A stretch of 64,000 bases of DNA from Sulfitobacter albidus (GCF_018200035.1 NZ_CP073581.1:1980501-2044500), one strand, 5' to 3'; shown: positions 7,819 to 17,866, counted from the stretch's first letter. Made by a program: numbers and translations. Notes: generated by a model from the sequence alone, not told the origin.

Positions 7819-10800
7819 GCCGCGCGCTCCCTTGTCTTGTGTTCACCGGACAGCCAGCCCCCGAGGGCGCGGCAGACGACGTAAAAGACCGGCGTGAACA
7901 GCAGACCAAAAACCGTGACCCCGATCATGCCCGCAAAAACCGTGGTCCCCAGGATCTGCCGCAGTTCGGCCCCCGCGCCCGAGGCAATGACCAGCGGGAT
8001 CACCCCGAAGATGAAGGCAAGCGAGGTCATCAGAATGGGCCGCAATCTGAGCCGCGCGGCGGTCACGGCGGCCTCGATCCGGTCCAGCCCGTCCTCTTCC
8101 GCCTGTTTGGCAAACTCGACGATCAGGATCGCGTTCTTGCACGCAAGCCCCACCAGAACGATCAGCCCGATCTGGGTCAGGATGTTGTTGTCCATCTCCC
8201 GCAAATTGATCCCGACAAGGGCCGCCAGCAGGCACATCGGCACAATCAGGATGATCGCCAGCGGCAAAAGCCAGCTTTCGTAAAGCGCGGCAAGAACGAG
8301 GAAGACAAACAGCACCCCCAGACCAAAGACATAGATCGCCGTGTTGCCCGCCTGCTTTTGCTGAAAGCTGAGGTCCGTCCATTCAATCGCGTAGCCGTCG
8401 GCCAGCACCTCGTCCGCGACCCGCTCAATCGTGGCCAGCAGATCGCCCGACGACACGCCGGGGGCCGCACCGCCCTGAAGTTCGACCGCGTTGTAAAGGT
8501 TGTAGCGCGGCGCGCGGTCCGCCCCGGTGGTAAAGCTGAAGTCCGCGATGGTCCCCAGCGGCACCATGGCCCCGGCGGAAGACCGCGCGCGGTAGCTTTG
8601 CACATCGCCGATCTCGTCGCGAAATTCCGCGTCGGCCTGCGCCGTGACCCGAAAACTCCGCCCCAGAAAGGTGAAGTCGTTGACGTAGGCCGATCCGAGA
8701 TAACTCTCCAGCGTCTGGTTCACCGCCGTTGCGTCCAGACCCAGGATCTCTGCCTTGGCGCGGTCGATCTCGCCAAAGATCTTGGGCGTGCTGGTGTTGA
8801 ACAGCGTAAATGCACCCTGCACGACCGGCTCCTGATTGAGCGCGGCGGCCAGCGCTTGGGTCTGCGCCTCGGTGTCTTTCAGCGATTGCCCCTCGCGCGC
8901 CTGCACATAGAGCTTCCAGCCGCCCGAATTCCCCAACCCCTCGACGGGCGGCGGTTGCAGGACAAACACGCCCGCCTCGGAAATACCGTTCAGCGCCCCT
9001 TGCAGATCCCCGATCACACTGGCCACGTCGTTGCCGTCCGGCAGGCGTTCTTCAAAGGGTATGAGCGTGGCAAAGATCGCGCCGCCGTTGGACGACGTGG
9101 TGAACGTGGACCCGTCAAACCCCGCAAACCCGCTGGTGTTCAACACGGCGGGATGTTCGAGAATACGTTCGGTCACCGTCTCCATCGCGGCCCGCGTGCG
9201 GGTCAGCGACGACCCGGGCGGCAGTTGCAGTGCTGCGATGAAATAGCCCTTGTCCTGATCGGGAATGAACCCGGCGGGCATAGTGCTCAGCGTATATCCC
9301 GCCAGTCCAATCATGCCGCCGTAGATCAACATGACCACCGGCGTCAGCCGGATCGTGAAACGCACGAAGGCCGCATAGCCCTGCGACAGCCGGTCAAACC
9401 CCCGGTCAAACGCTGCGCTGGCGCGGGCCAGCAGACCTTTTTTCTCCGCATTGTCCTGCTTGGGCTTCATCAGAATGCCGACCAGCGCGGGCGACAGCGT
9501 CAGCGACACAAAGACCGAGATCATGGTGGCGGTGGCAATCGTGATCGCGAACTGCCGGTAGAATGCGCCGGTCACCCCTTCGACAAAGGCGGCGGGGACG
9601 AAGACCGCCGCCAGCACCAGCCCGGTCGCGATGACAGCACCCCCGACCTCATCCATGGTCAGACGTGCGGCTTCCTTGGGGGAGTTGCCTTCGTCCACCA
9701 GACGCTGCGCATTCTCGACAACAATAATCGCGTCATCCACCACGATGCCGATGACCAGCACGAGGCTGAACAGGGTGAGCGTGTTGATCGAAAAGCCAAA
9801 GACCGACATCACCGCAAAGGTCCCGATCAGCGAGACCGGGATTGCAAGCACCGGGATGATCGCGATGCGCGGGGCGTGCAGAAAGACAAAGACGACCAGG
9901 ATCACCAGCCCGACCGCCTCAAGCAGCGTGGTGTAGACCTTGTCGATGGAGGTCGAAATGAACTCCGTCGGGTTGTAGACGATGTTGTAGTCGACGCCTT
10001 CGGGAAACGTCTGCGACAGCGTGGCCATCTCGGCCTTGATCGCGTCGGAGATTTCCAGCGCGTTGGTGCCGGGGCGTTGAAACACCGCCAGCGGGATCGA
10101 GGTATCAAGCCCCTGATAGCCGAAGATGCCGTAGTTCTCCGCCCCCAGCTGTACCCGCGCGACGTCGCGCACGCGCGTGAGCCTGCCGTCATCGGTGCGG
10201 CTGATCACGATGTCGCCAAAGCTTTCGGGCGCGGTCAGCCTGCCCGTGGTCTCGACCCCGAACTGATAGGCCTCCTGATCGGTGGCGGGCAAGGCGTTCA
10301 ACGTACCGGAGGCCACCTGCGTGTTGTTGACGGACAGTGACCCGATCACATCGTCGGGGGTCAGACCCCGCGCGGCCATCCGGTCCGGGTTGAACCAGAC
10401 CCGCATGGAATAGGCGCGCTCCGCGAACAGCCGCGCCTCGCCCACGCCGTCGATGCGCGCGATCCGGTCGACGATCTGCGTGCGGGCGTAGTTGGACAGA
10501 TACAACTGATCACGGCTGCCGTCCTGGGACAGAATACTGACGATCATCAGGATCGAGGGCGAGGATTTCGCCGTCGACACCCCCAACCTGCGCACTGGCT
10601 CCGGCAGGCGCGGCTCGGCCCGGGCGACGCGGTTCTGCACCAGCACATTGGCGGCATCCAGATCGGTGCCCGGCTCGAACGTCACGGTGATCGAGACAGA
10701 GCCGTCCCCCGTGGACTGCGACAGCATATAGATCATGCCCTCGACGCCGTTGATCTCCTGCTCGATGGGGGCCGCGACCGTCTCCGCCACTGTCTCGGCA

Positions 10801-10963
10801 GAGGCACCGGGATAGCTGGCCGTGACGCTGATGGTGGGGGGGCGATCTCGGGATACTCGGACACGGGCAGGCTAAAATAGCTGACCGTGCCGACGATCAA
10901 CACAACGAATGACAGGACCGTCGCCAGAATGGGCCGGTCCACGAACATCCGGAACGGGCTCAT
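7815..10963 (-). pseudogene. RND (HAE1-family) efflux permease, one frameshift near the N-terminus
   Basis: The N-terminal piece starts at 10963 (MSPFRMFVDRPILATVLSFV, first membrane helix). The frame is lost in the G7 run 10836-10842 and resumes for 991 residues. Adding one base to the run restores YPEIAPPTISVTASYPGASA, which is the conserved AcrB-type sequence, for a total of about 1,049 residues, normal for the family. TM4 carries the Asp pair of proton relay (VIGIVVDDAIIVVENAQR). The large periplasmic docking loops follow both TM1 and TM7. It starts 4 bp inside the adaptor gene and overlaps the outer-membrane factor gene by 4 bp. Either the base is missing from the sequence, or the poly-G tract makes the pump switchable. 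Confidence 0.9.
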
Positions 10964-12111
10964 TCAGCGGGCTCCGCATCATCGTTCGGCGGGGCCATTA
11001 CCTCGACCGGTACGCCGCTTCTTATCGCGACAAGGTTGCTTTGAATGACACGGTCCTCCGGGTCCAGCCCGCTGCGGATCACTCTGAGCCCATCGATCAG
11101 CACGCCGGTTGTCACCGCACGCGCCTGCGCCGTGCCGTCATCCGTGACCACGTAGACGATGCGGCCCGCCTGATCGGTCAGGACGGCGGTATCGGGCACC
11201 AGCAGCGCGGCATAGGGCTCAGAGCGGGGGACGCGCGCTTGCGCAAACAGCCCCGGCGCAAAAAGTCCGTTCGCGTTGGGCACCTTCGCCCTGACACGAA
11301 TGGTGCCGGAGGCCGCGTCAATCCGGTTATCGATAAAATCAATCTGACCCTTGTGCTGCCAGGTGTCTTCATCGGGGAGCATCACGTCCACCACGGCGGG
11401 GGCCGCGCGCGACGACCCGGCCCGCCCGGCCAGATCAAGCCGCACGTAGGACAGGTAATCGCTTTCGGCGGCGTCAAAAACGATCTCGACCGGGTCGACG
11501 GACACGAGATCGGTCAGCAACGTGCCCTGCCCGCTGCCCCCATCCACCAGCGCACCGATATCCACCTGGCTGGACGAGACGCGCCCGTCGAAAGGGGCCG
11601 TCACTTCCGTATCGGTCAGATCAATGCGGGCGAGTTCAAGGTCGGCTGTCGCGCCCTCGACGGTGGCCTCAGCCGCCGCAAGATCCGCCGCGCGCTGGTC
11701 GCGATCCTGTCGGGAAATCGCCTGACGTGATGCCAGTTCTTCGGCGCGGGCCAATTCCGCTGCGGCCAGATCACGGTTGGCCTCGGCCAGCGCCAGCGCC
11801 GCCGTGGCAATCCCGACCGAAGCCTGCGCGCGCCGCTTGTCGAGCACAAACAGAATATCGCCCGCCGTAACCAATGCGCCGTCCTCAAACCGGATCTCAC
11901 GCAGAAAACCCGACACCCGTGCGCGGATGTCAACCTCCTGCGCGGCTTCGACCCGGCCGGTGTAGATGTCGTAGTCGGTGATCCGCTGTTGCACCGGATT
12001 TGCTGCCTCAACCGGCACGGCCTGCTGCTGGGCGTGCACGCAAGGTGCGGAAACCAGAAGGCCGACGGAAAGCGCAACACAAGTCAACGAGGGCCGGAGG
12101 GATCTTGGCAT
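10960..12111 (-). CDS. RND efflux periplasmic adaptor (membrane fusion protein)
   Basis: 383 residues from the ATG at 12111; an in-frame upstream start (12156) would add 15 polar residues ahead of the signal peptide. Residues 1-27 are a Sec signal ending VHAQQQ. Domain order is the usual one: beta-barrel entry, lipoyl half (VDIRARVSGFLREIRFEDGALV), an alpha-helical hairpin at about residues 85-165 rich in Ala/Glu/Arg, the second lipoyl half (VTAPFDGRVSSSQVDIGALV), beta-barrel, and a membrane-proximal domain. It bridges the pump and the outer-membrane duct. First gene of the operon. Confidence 0.93.
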   Translation of the reverse strand: MPRSLRPSLTCVALSVGLLVSAPCVHAQQQAVPVEAANPVQQRITDYDIYTGRVEAAQEVDIRARVSGFLREIRFEDGALVTAGDILFVLDKRRAQASVGIATAALALAEANRDLAAAELARAEELASRQAISRQDRDQRAADLAAAEATVEGATADLELARIDLTDTEVTAPFDGRVSSSQVDIGALVDGGSGQGTLLTDLVSVDPVEIVFDAAESDYLSYVRLDLAGRAGSSRAAPAVVDVMLPDEDTWQHKGQIDFIDNRIDAASGTIRVRAKVPNANGLFAPGLFAQARVPRSEPYAALLVPDTAVLTDQAGRIVYVVTDDGTAQARAVTTGVLIDGLRVIRSGLDPEDRVIQSNLVAIRSGVPVEVMAPPNDDAEPAE

Positions 12112-12909
12112 TCTGGCTTCTTCCCTTTCTGGGGAAACTTGATCTATCGCGGCCATGAAGGAGCTGTTGCGCCACCGCTGCGCAGAACGTTGCAGGTCCC
12201 GATGCCCCTGCCCGCAGAAAAAAACCGATATTCAAAAGGGTCCAAGCGCATCTTGCATCCTCCCCGCCTCTCCTGCCCTACGGTCCCGGTTGCGGTGTCT
12301 CTTGTTTCCTGCGCCGGGATCGAACCGCAGACCACCGACGTCGATGCAAAGGGTCGGCGTCGTCGGTCGCAGATTTGGATAGGCTTGGTCGGACGGGGCA
12401 AAATGCGATCTCGCGCAATCGGGCTCCTTCGGAAGGCGAACTGCTCCCAGACGGTATGACCCCTTTCGGGGAGTGCGTAGAACAGGACGGCTGTGTTCTT
12501 GCATGTTCCTGTCGTTTGGATTTGGCCGCGCATCATTTCTCGACGCAAAGGCGCTCTGGATATCCTGATCCTGCCCCTGTGCAGTGATCCGCCGCTTCGT
12601 GCAGGAAAAGGCGGAAGCTTTCGGCACGCAAGCGACCGCAGCCAGAAAGGACTCTCACGAAATTACGACAGGTTGAGATCCTGATGGGGTGAGAGGCACA
12701 CGCGCCCCTTGCTGAATCGCGGCAGAGACACTTCTCGTCGGTATGAGATCACGCGTTCGCATGTGTCTTGCACGCAGAGATGTTCCACCGAGAGCATCTG
12801 CACAACACCGTCTGACGTTTCGAATAAGCTCTGGGTTGGTTCGATGCCTGCCCTTTCGCAAGATTAAGACCGACGAACGCGTCGCCCCAAAGGCGGGCAT
12901 TTACCCCCA
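12112..12909. other. Gene-poor region between the efflux operon and tRNA-Leu
   Basis: About 800 bp. Several frames are open, but none has a convincing start, domain or family resemblance, and they overlap on both strands. The part next to 12111 should hold the efflux promoter. At 12310-12375 (reverse strand) there is a T-arm-like GGTTCGATCCCGG with a 7-bp stem ACCGACG/CGTCGGT upstream. It resembles the 3' half of a tRNA, but no complete cloverleaf can be drawn. No regulator for the efflux operon is encoded here. Confidence 0.4.
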
Positions 12910-12996
12910 TGGTACCTGCGGCCGGACTCGAACCGGCACGGCCTGTTCGGCCTAGAGATTTTAAGTCTCCTGTGTCTACCATTCCACCACGCAGGC
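12910..12996 (-). tRNA. tRNA-Leu (anticodon UAA)
   Basis: 87 nt. The acceptor arm GCCTGCG pairs with CGCAGGT (G-U at the first pair), followed by discriminator A and an encoded CCA. The anticodon loop is CTTAAAA with UAA at positions 34-36. The long variable arm (TAGGCCGAACAGGCCG) marks a class II tRNA, and the T-arm is GCCGGTTCGAGTCCGGC. UAA reads UUA and UUG leucine codons. Confidence 0.96.
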
Positions 12997-13034
12997 ATGG
13001 GCGCACCATACCCCGCGCGGGCCGGGTGTAAATA

Positions 13035-13586
13035 TCAGATGTCTTCGCCCTTGGGCCCCAGCGGTTGGCCCGGCGCCAGCAGGGCCGCTTCGCTCAGCCA
13101 CGGGTTGTTGGCGACCGCTTCGAGCATCTGCGCGCGGGCCTCGGCCAGCCGCCCCATCTGCATCAATGTCAGCGCGCGGCCCGATTGCGCGGCCACGTGG
13201 CGCGGTTGCAGCACCAGCGCGCGGTCCAGATCCACCAGCGCCGCCGGGTAGTCCTGCATCAGATAGCTGGCAAAAGCGCGCTGGTTCCAGCCCTCGGCGT
13301 AGTCGGGGCAGTATTCGGTCAGCCGCGTGAAATCATCGCGGGCGCCTACCAGATTGAAGCTGTCGCGCTTGCGCATCCCGCGGTCCAGCACTTCCTGCGC
13401 GGTCTCGTCGGGGGCGCGCAGCCAGACTTTCCACATCGCCTCCCCCGCCTCGCGGCCCTGCGTCTGGTTGGTGGCGGCGGTGGCCTGGTCGATCAGCGCG
13501 CCCAACTCGGCCTCGATATCGGGGCTGGCGGGGCATTGGCCGAAGGCGGGGCCGCTTATCAGGGCAAGGGTCAGGATCAGGCGCAT
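13035..13586 (-). CDS. Secreted TPR-repeat protein
   Basis: 183 residues. A short Sec signal (MRLILTLALISGPAFG) is followed by two or three tetratricopeptide repeats at about residues 75-165; the clearest is YAEGWNQRAFASYLMQDYPAALVDLDRALVLQP, a consensus TPR. TPR proteins mediate protein contacts, and this one would act in the periplasm. Proteins of this shape are common single genes in Rhodobacterales, and no partner is identifiable here. It lies between tRNA-Leu and the Lrp regulator gene, all on the reverse strand. Confidence 0.8.
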   Translation of the reverse strand: MRLILTLALISGPAFGQCPASPDIEAELGALIDQATAATNQTQGREAGEAMWKVWLRAPDETAQEVLDRGMRKRDSFNLVGARDDFTRLTEYCPDYAEGWNQRAFASYLMQDYPAALVDLDRALVLQPRHVAAQSGRALTLMQMGRLAEARAQMLEAVANNPWLSEAALLAPGQPLGPKGEDI

Positions 13587-13622
13587 GCTTACAAAAATGG
13601 CACGCCCGCGCCTTACGTCAAG

Positions 13623-14096
13623 TCAGACGCCCTCCGCCAGCATCGCCTCCTTGACCGCTTCCATCGCCACATAGGTCGAGGTGGAGGCCACATGCGGCAG
13701 GTTCGAGATCGTATCCCCCAGAAAGCCGCGATAGTCGGCCATGTCGCGGCAGCGCACCTTGAGCAGGTAGTCAAAGTTGCCCGCGATCATATGCGCCTGC
13801 TCGATCTGCGGGACGCGCAGCACGGCGGCGTTGAACGCGCTCAGCGCCGCCTCGCGCGTGTCGGTCAGCCGCACCTCGACAAAGGCGACGTGATCCAGAC
13901 CCAACCGGATCGGATTGAGCATCGCGCGGTAGCCCAGGATCACCCCCTGCTCCTCAAGCTTGCGCAGCCGCGCCTGCGTGGGTGATTTCGACAGGCCGAT
14001 GCGCTTTGCCAGTTCGGTGATGCTGATGCGCCCATCCTCGGCCAGATTTTGCAGAATCGCCCGGTCGAACTGATCCAGCCCGGAAGTCATTTGCAT
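13623..14096 (-). CDS. putR: Lrp/AsnC-family regulator, probable PutR (proline-responsive activator of putA)
   Basis: 157 residues. The winged HTH is at about residues 8-60 (LDQFDRAILQNLAEDGRIS, then ELAKRIGLSKSPTQARLRKL), and the RAM ligand-binding domain at 70-150 (HMIAGNFDYLLKVRC). It is divergent from putA with 110 bp between them. In Agrobacterium and Rhodobacter an Lrp-type PutR in exactly this arrangement activates putA in response to proline; the identification here rests on that synteny plus family membership. Confidence 0.88.
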   Translation of the reverse strand: MQMTSGLDQFDRAILQNLAEDGRISITELAKRIGLSKSPTQARLRKLEEQGVILGYRAMLNPIRLGLDHVAFVEVRLTDTREAALSAFNAAVLRVPQIEQAHMIAGNFDYLLKVRCRDMADYRGFLGDTISNLPHVASTSTYVAMEAVKEAMLAEGV

Positions 14097-14121
14097 CGGT
14101 CTACCCCCTGAAAATAAATCA

Positions 14122-14145
14122 ACTTGGCTGCCATCGAGGCCAAGT
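14122..14145. promoter_or_regulatory. Candidate PutR operator in the putR-putA divergent promoter
   Basis: Perfect inverted repeat ACTTGGC-N10-GCCAAGT, the only strong symmetry in the 110-bp putR-putA gap, lying 61 bp upstream of the putA start and 25 bp from the putR start. This suits an Lrp-type regulator acting on both promoters. Confidence 0.5.
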
Positions 14146-14206
14146 AAAGTGAATATGCCCGACGATTTCGCGGTAGAATAGGAAAAATTGATCTCAGGAG
14201 GTTCCC

Positions 14207-17200
14207 ATGGCCCGTGACACCCAGATTTCCCTGCGTGCCCGCATTGATGCAGGCACCTACACCGATCCCGACACGGCGCTCGCCGCGTTGATCGACTTGG
14301 CCGACCTCAGCGCGCAGGACCGCGCGGCCATTTCCGCGGCCGGTGCCGGTCTGGTGCGCGACATCCGCGGGGCTTCCGCTCCCGGTCTGATGGAGGTGTT
14401 TCTGGCCGAATACGGGCTCTCCACCGACGAGGGCGTCGCCCTGATGTGTCTGGCCGAGGCGCTGCTGCGCGTGCCCGATGCCGACACGATGGACGCGCTG
14501 ATCGAGGACAAGATCGCGCCGTCGGATTGGGGCCGCCATCTGGGACACTCGACGTCAAGCCTTGTGAACGCGTCCACTTGGGCGTTGATGCTGACGGGCC
14601 GCGTGTTGGACGATGACCAGCCCGGCCCGGTGCGCCACCTGCGCGCCGCCGTCAAACGTCTGGGCGAGCCGGTGATCCGGACCGCCGTCAGCCGCGCCAT
14701 GCGCGAGATGGGCCGCCAGTTTGTCCTGGGCGAGGATATCGACGCCGCGATGAAACGCGCGGCGGGGATGGAGGCCAAGGGCTATACCTACAGCTACGAC
14801 ATGCTGGGCGAGGCCGCGCGCACCGAAGCCGACGCGCGGCGCTATCACATCAGCTATTCCGACGCGATCAGCTCCATCGCCAAGGGCTGCACCCACGACG
14901 ATATCCGCCGCAATCCCGGCATCTCGGTCAAGCTCTCGGCGCTGCACCCGCGCTATGAGGTGGCCCAAGAGGCCGCCGTGATGCGCGATCTGGTACCGCG
15001 CCTGCGCGCATTGTGCCTGCTGGCCAAATCCGCCGGCATGGGCCTGAACGTCGACGCCGAAGAAGCCGACCGCCTTGGCCTCTCGCTCGACGTCATCGAC
15101 GCGGTGATGGGCGAGCCCGCGCTGGCGGGTTGGGACGGTTTTGGCGTGGTGGTGCAGGCCTACGGGCCCCGCGCGCCCGCCGCCATCGACACGCTTTACG
15201 ACATGGCCGAACGCCACGACCGCCGGATCATGGTGCGGCTGGTGAAAGGCGCCTATTGGGACACCGAGATCAAGCGCGCGCAGGTCGAGGGCGTCGACGG
15301 CTTCCCGGTCTTTACCCGCAAATCCGCCACTGACGTGAGCTACATCGCCTGCGCGCGCAAGCTTCTGGGCTATACCAACCGGATCTATCCGCAGTTCGCC
15401 ACCCACAACGCCCATACCGTCGCTGCGGTGCTGCACATGGGCGCGGACCGTGAGGCGTTCGAATTCCAGCGCCTGCACGGCATGGGCGAGACGCTGTACA
15501 ACATCGTGATGAAGCAGCCGGGCATCCGCTGCCGCATCTACGCCCCCGTGGGCGCGCACCGGGATCTGCTCGCCTACCTCGTGCGGCGCCTGCTGGAGAA
15601 CGGCGCGAACTCAAGCTTTGTCAATCAGATCGTGGATGAAGACGTGGCCCCCGAAGAAGTCGCCGCCGATCCTTTCGCGCGGCTGGAAGACGCCGTGCCG
15701 ACGATCCCGCGCGGCCCCGACCTCTTCCGCCCCGCGCGCCCCAATTCGCGCGGCTTCGACCTGCACCACGCCCCCACACTTGCGCAGATCGACGCCGCCC
15801 GCGCGCCCTTTGCCGATGCCACATGGCACGCGGTGCCGTTGATCGCAGGTGAGGTTGCCAAAAGCGACGCCGTGGCCGTCGGCTCCCCCGCGGGCCTCAC
15901 CTCCCCCGGCACGGTGCAGAACGCCACCGCCGCCGATGCGGCCACGGCGCTCGCCGCCGCCACCCCGTGGGACGCGCCGCTTGCCACCCGCGCGCAGGTG
16001 CTCAACCGCGCCGCTGACCTCTACGAAGAACGCTTTGGCGAGATCTTTGCCCTGCTCACCCGCGAGGCGGGCAAGGGCCTGCCCGACTGCGTGGCCGAGC
16101 TGCGCGAAGGCGTGGATTTCCTGCGCTACTACGCCCATCAGGCAACGGGCGCCCCGGCGGCGGGGATCTATACCTGCATTTCGCCGTGGAACTTCCCCTT
16201 TGCGATCTTCCTCGGGCAGATCAGCGCCGCACTGGCCACCGGCAACGCCGTACTTGCCAAACCGGCAGAGCAGACACCGCTGATCGCGCATTTCGCGATC
16301 CAGATCCTGCTTGATGCCGGCGTGCCCGCAACCGCGCTGCAACTGCTGCCCGGCGGCGGCGACATCGGTGCCGCACTCACCTCCGACGCGCGCATCGGCG
16401 GCGTGGCCTTCACCGGCTCCACCGCCACGGCCCAGCGCATCCGCGCCACCATGGCCGAACACTGCACCCCCGGCACGCCGCTGATTGCCGAAACCGGTGG
16501 CCTCAACGCCATGATCGTCGACAGCACCGCGCTGCCCGAACAGGCGGTGCAGGCCATCGTCGAATCCGCCTTCCAATCGGCGGGCCAGCGGTGCTCAGCC
16601 CTGCGCTGCCTCTACGTGCAGGAGGACATCGCGCCTGCGTTCGAACGCATGCTGATCGGCGCCATGAAGTGCCTCACGCTCGGCGATCCGTGGCATCTGA
16701 GTACCGACATCGGCCCCGTCATCGACGAGACCGCGCGCAGGGGCATCGCCGCGCATATCGACGCCGCACGGCAGGAGGGCCGCCTCGTGGCCGAACTGCC
16801 CACGCCCGACACCGGCACCTTCATCGCGCCCACCATCATCCGGGTCAAAGGCATCGGCGATCTGGAGCGGGAGGTCTTTGGCCCCGTCCTGCATATGGCC
16901 ACGTTCAAATCGCACCAGCTCGATCGGGTGATCGACGACATCAACGCGACGGGCTACGGGCTGACATTCGGGCTGCACACCCGCATCGACGACCGGGTGC
17001 AGCATGTGTCGGAACGGATCGCGGCGGGCAACGTCTATATCAACCGCAACCAGATCGGCGCCATCGTGGGCAGCCAGCCCTTCGGCGGCGAAGGGCTGTC
17101 GGGCACCGGGCCAAAGGCCGGCGGGCCAAACTACCTCACCCGCTTTGCCGCCCCCGATATGCAGGACGCCGCTGAAGGCTGGACCGGCGCACCGGAACCG

Positions 17201-17623
17201 CTGCCTGCCCTGCCAAAAACCGACCACAGCACGCTGGAAACCCTGTCCCTGCCCGGCCCCACGGGGGAGAGCAACCGCCTGTCAACCCTGCCCCGGCCTG
17301 CCCTGCTCTGCGCAGGACCGGGTCAGGACACCGCCGACCGGCAGGCGCGCGCGGTCGAAGCCTTGGGCGGCGTCGCGGTCCGTCTCACGGCGGCGTTCGA
17401 CCCTTCGGCGCTCACCCACGGTCCGGACTACGGCGGCGTGCTGTGGTGGGGCGACGCGGACACCGCGCGCGAGATCGACACAGCGCTGAGCGCGCGCAAA
17501 GGTCCGATCCTCCCGCTGATCCGGGGCCTGCCCGACATCGCCCGCGTGCGCGCAGAGCGTCATGTCTGCGTCGATACCACCGCGTCGGGCGGGAACGCGG
17601 CCCTGCTGGGCGCCAACGCCTAA
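14207..17623 (+). CDS. putA: Bifunctional proline dehydrogenase / L-glutamate gamma-semialdehyde dehydrogenase PutA
   Basis: 1,138 residues with AGGAGG just before the start. It oxidises proline to P5C using FAD, then P5C to glutamate using NAD+. The arm and proline dehydrogenase barrel occupy about residues 60-460 (RLVKGAYWDTEIKRAQ near 345; YAPVGAHRDLLAYLVRRLLENGANSSFV near 445). The aldehyde dehydrogenase domain follows to about 990, with the catalytic Cys in SAGQRCSALR and the Glu in AETGGLNAM. A short C-terminal domain completes it. Unlike E. coli PutA (1,320 residues) there is no N-terminal ribbon-helix-helix, so it cannot repress itself, which fits control by the adjacent PutR. Confidence 0.97.
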   Translation: MARDTQISLRARIDAGTYTDPDTALAALIDLADLSAQDRAAISAAGAGLVRDIRGASAPGLMEVFLAEYGLSTDEGVALMCLAEALLRVPDADTMDALIEDKIAPSDWGRHLGHSTSSLVNASTWALMLTGRVLDDDQPGPVRHLRAAVKRLGEPVIRTAVSRAMREMGRQFVLGEDIDAAMKRAAGMEAKGYTYSYDMLGEAARTEADARRYHISYSDAISSIAKGCTHDDIRRNPGISVKLSALHPRYEVAQEAAVMRDLVPRLRALCLLAKSAGMGLNVDAEEADRLGLSLDVIDAVMGEPALAGWDGFGVVVQAYGPRAPAAIDTLYDMAERHDRRIMVRLVKGAYWDTEIKRAQVEGVDGFPVFTRKSATDVSYIACARKLLGYTNRIYPQFATHNAHTVAAVLHMGADREAFEFQRLHGMGETLYNIVMKQPGIRCRIYAPVGAHRDLLAYLVRRLLENGANSSFVNQIVDEDVAPEEVAADPFARLEDAVPTIPRGPDLFRPARPNSRGFDLHHAPTLAQIDAARAPFADATWHAVPLIAGEVAKSDAVAVGSPAGLTSPGTVQNATAADAATALAAATPWDAPLATRAQVLNRAADLYEERFGEIFALLTREAGKGLPDCVAELREGVDFLRYYAHQATGAPAAGIYTCISPWNFPFAIFLGQISAALATGNAVLAKPAEQTPLIAHFAIQILLDAGVPATALQLLPGGGDIGAALTSDARIGGVAFTGSTATAQRIRATMAEHCTPGTPLIAETGGLNAMIVDSTALPEQAVQAIVESAFQSAGQRCSALRCLYVQEDIAPAFERMLIGAMKCLTLGDPWHLSTDIGPVIDETARRGIAAHIDAARQEGRLVAELPTPDTGTFIAPTIIRVKGIGDLEREVFGPVLHMATFKSHQLDRVIDDINATGYGLTFGLHTRIDDRVQHVSERIAAGNVYINRNQIGAIVGSQPFGGEGLSGTGPKAGGPNYLTRFAAPDMQDAAEGWTGAPEPLPALPKTDHSTLETLSLPGPTGESNRLSTLPRPALLCAGPGQDTADRQARAVEALGGVAVRLTAAFDPSALTHGPDYGGVLWWGDADTAREIDTALSARKGPILPLIRGLPDIARVRAERHVCVDTTASGGNAALLGANA

Positions 17624-17640
17624 AGGCGTACGCCCCGCCG

Positions 17641-17710
17641 CCGGGGCGCGTGTCAAGGATCGGCGTAGCCGACCGGGCCCCGCCCGGCCTGTCCTTGACA
17701 CGTGCCCCGG
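17641..17710. repeat. Three-stem cruciform/cloverleaf element after putA
   Basis: The outer stem is 19 bp: 17641-17659 pairs with 17692-17710, with one G-T pair. Inside it are two small hairpins, TCGGC-GTA-GCCGA (17660-17672) and CCGGGC-CCC-GCCCGG (17673-17687). Together they form a compact three-way junction starting 18 bp after the putA stop codon. No T-tract follows, so it is not a textbook terminator. It may stabilise mRNA ends or be a REP-like extragenic repeat. Confidence 0.6.
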
Positions 17711-17810
17711 TGGCACAACCCTCGCACAAGGTCGTTCAGGACGCATCGCGCCCTGAACACCGTCTCAGCAATTTCCCACCCCTCTCCCCCAAAACCGGCA
17801 CCAAAGCCCT

Positions 17811-17866
17811 GCGAGCACGCCCGCCCCAGGCGCCAAAAATCATGTCACCCGCCCTTGGGGCGGGTG
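17811..17866. repeat. Intergenic repeat, copy 1 (GC box plus hairpin)
   Basis: GCGAGCACGCCCGCC at 17811-17825, then CCAGGCGCC, an A-rich spacer, and a 9-bp hairpin CACCCGCCC-TTG-GGGCGGGTG (17846-17866). The same box followed by a GGCGCC, an A-rich spacer and a GC hairpin recurs at 35949 after the MsbA-like gene. Probably a dispersed extragenic element. The remainder of 17624-17919 holds no gene. Confidence 0.5.

Noticed and set aside
7839..10340. 833-codon open frame antisense to the RND pump
   Set aside because: Composition (Arg, His, Gln, Asp) is that of a reversed GC-rich gene, and the opposite strand encodes a clear AcrB-type protein.
12144..12548. 134-codon reverse frame in the gap before tRNA-Leu
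   Set aside because: No ribosome-binding site, no family resemblance, and it overlaps other open frames; part of it crosses the tRNA-like fragment.
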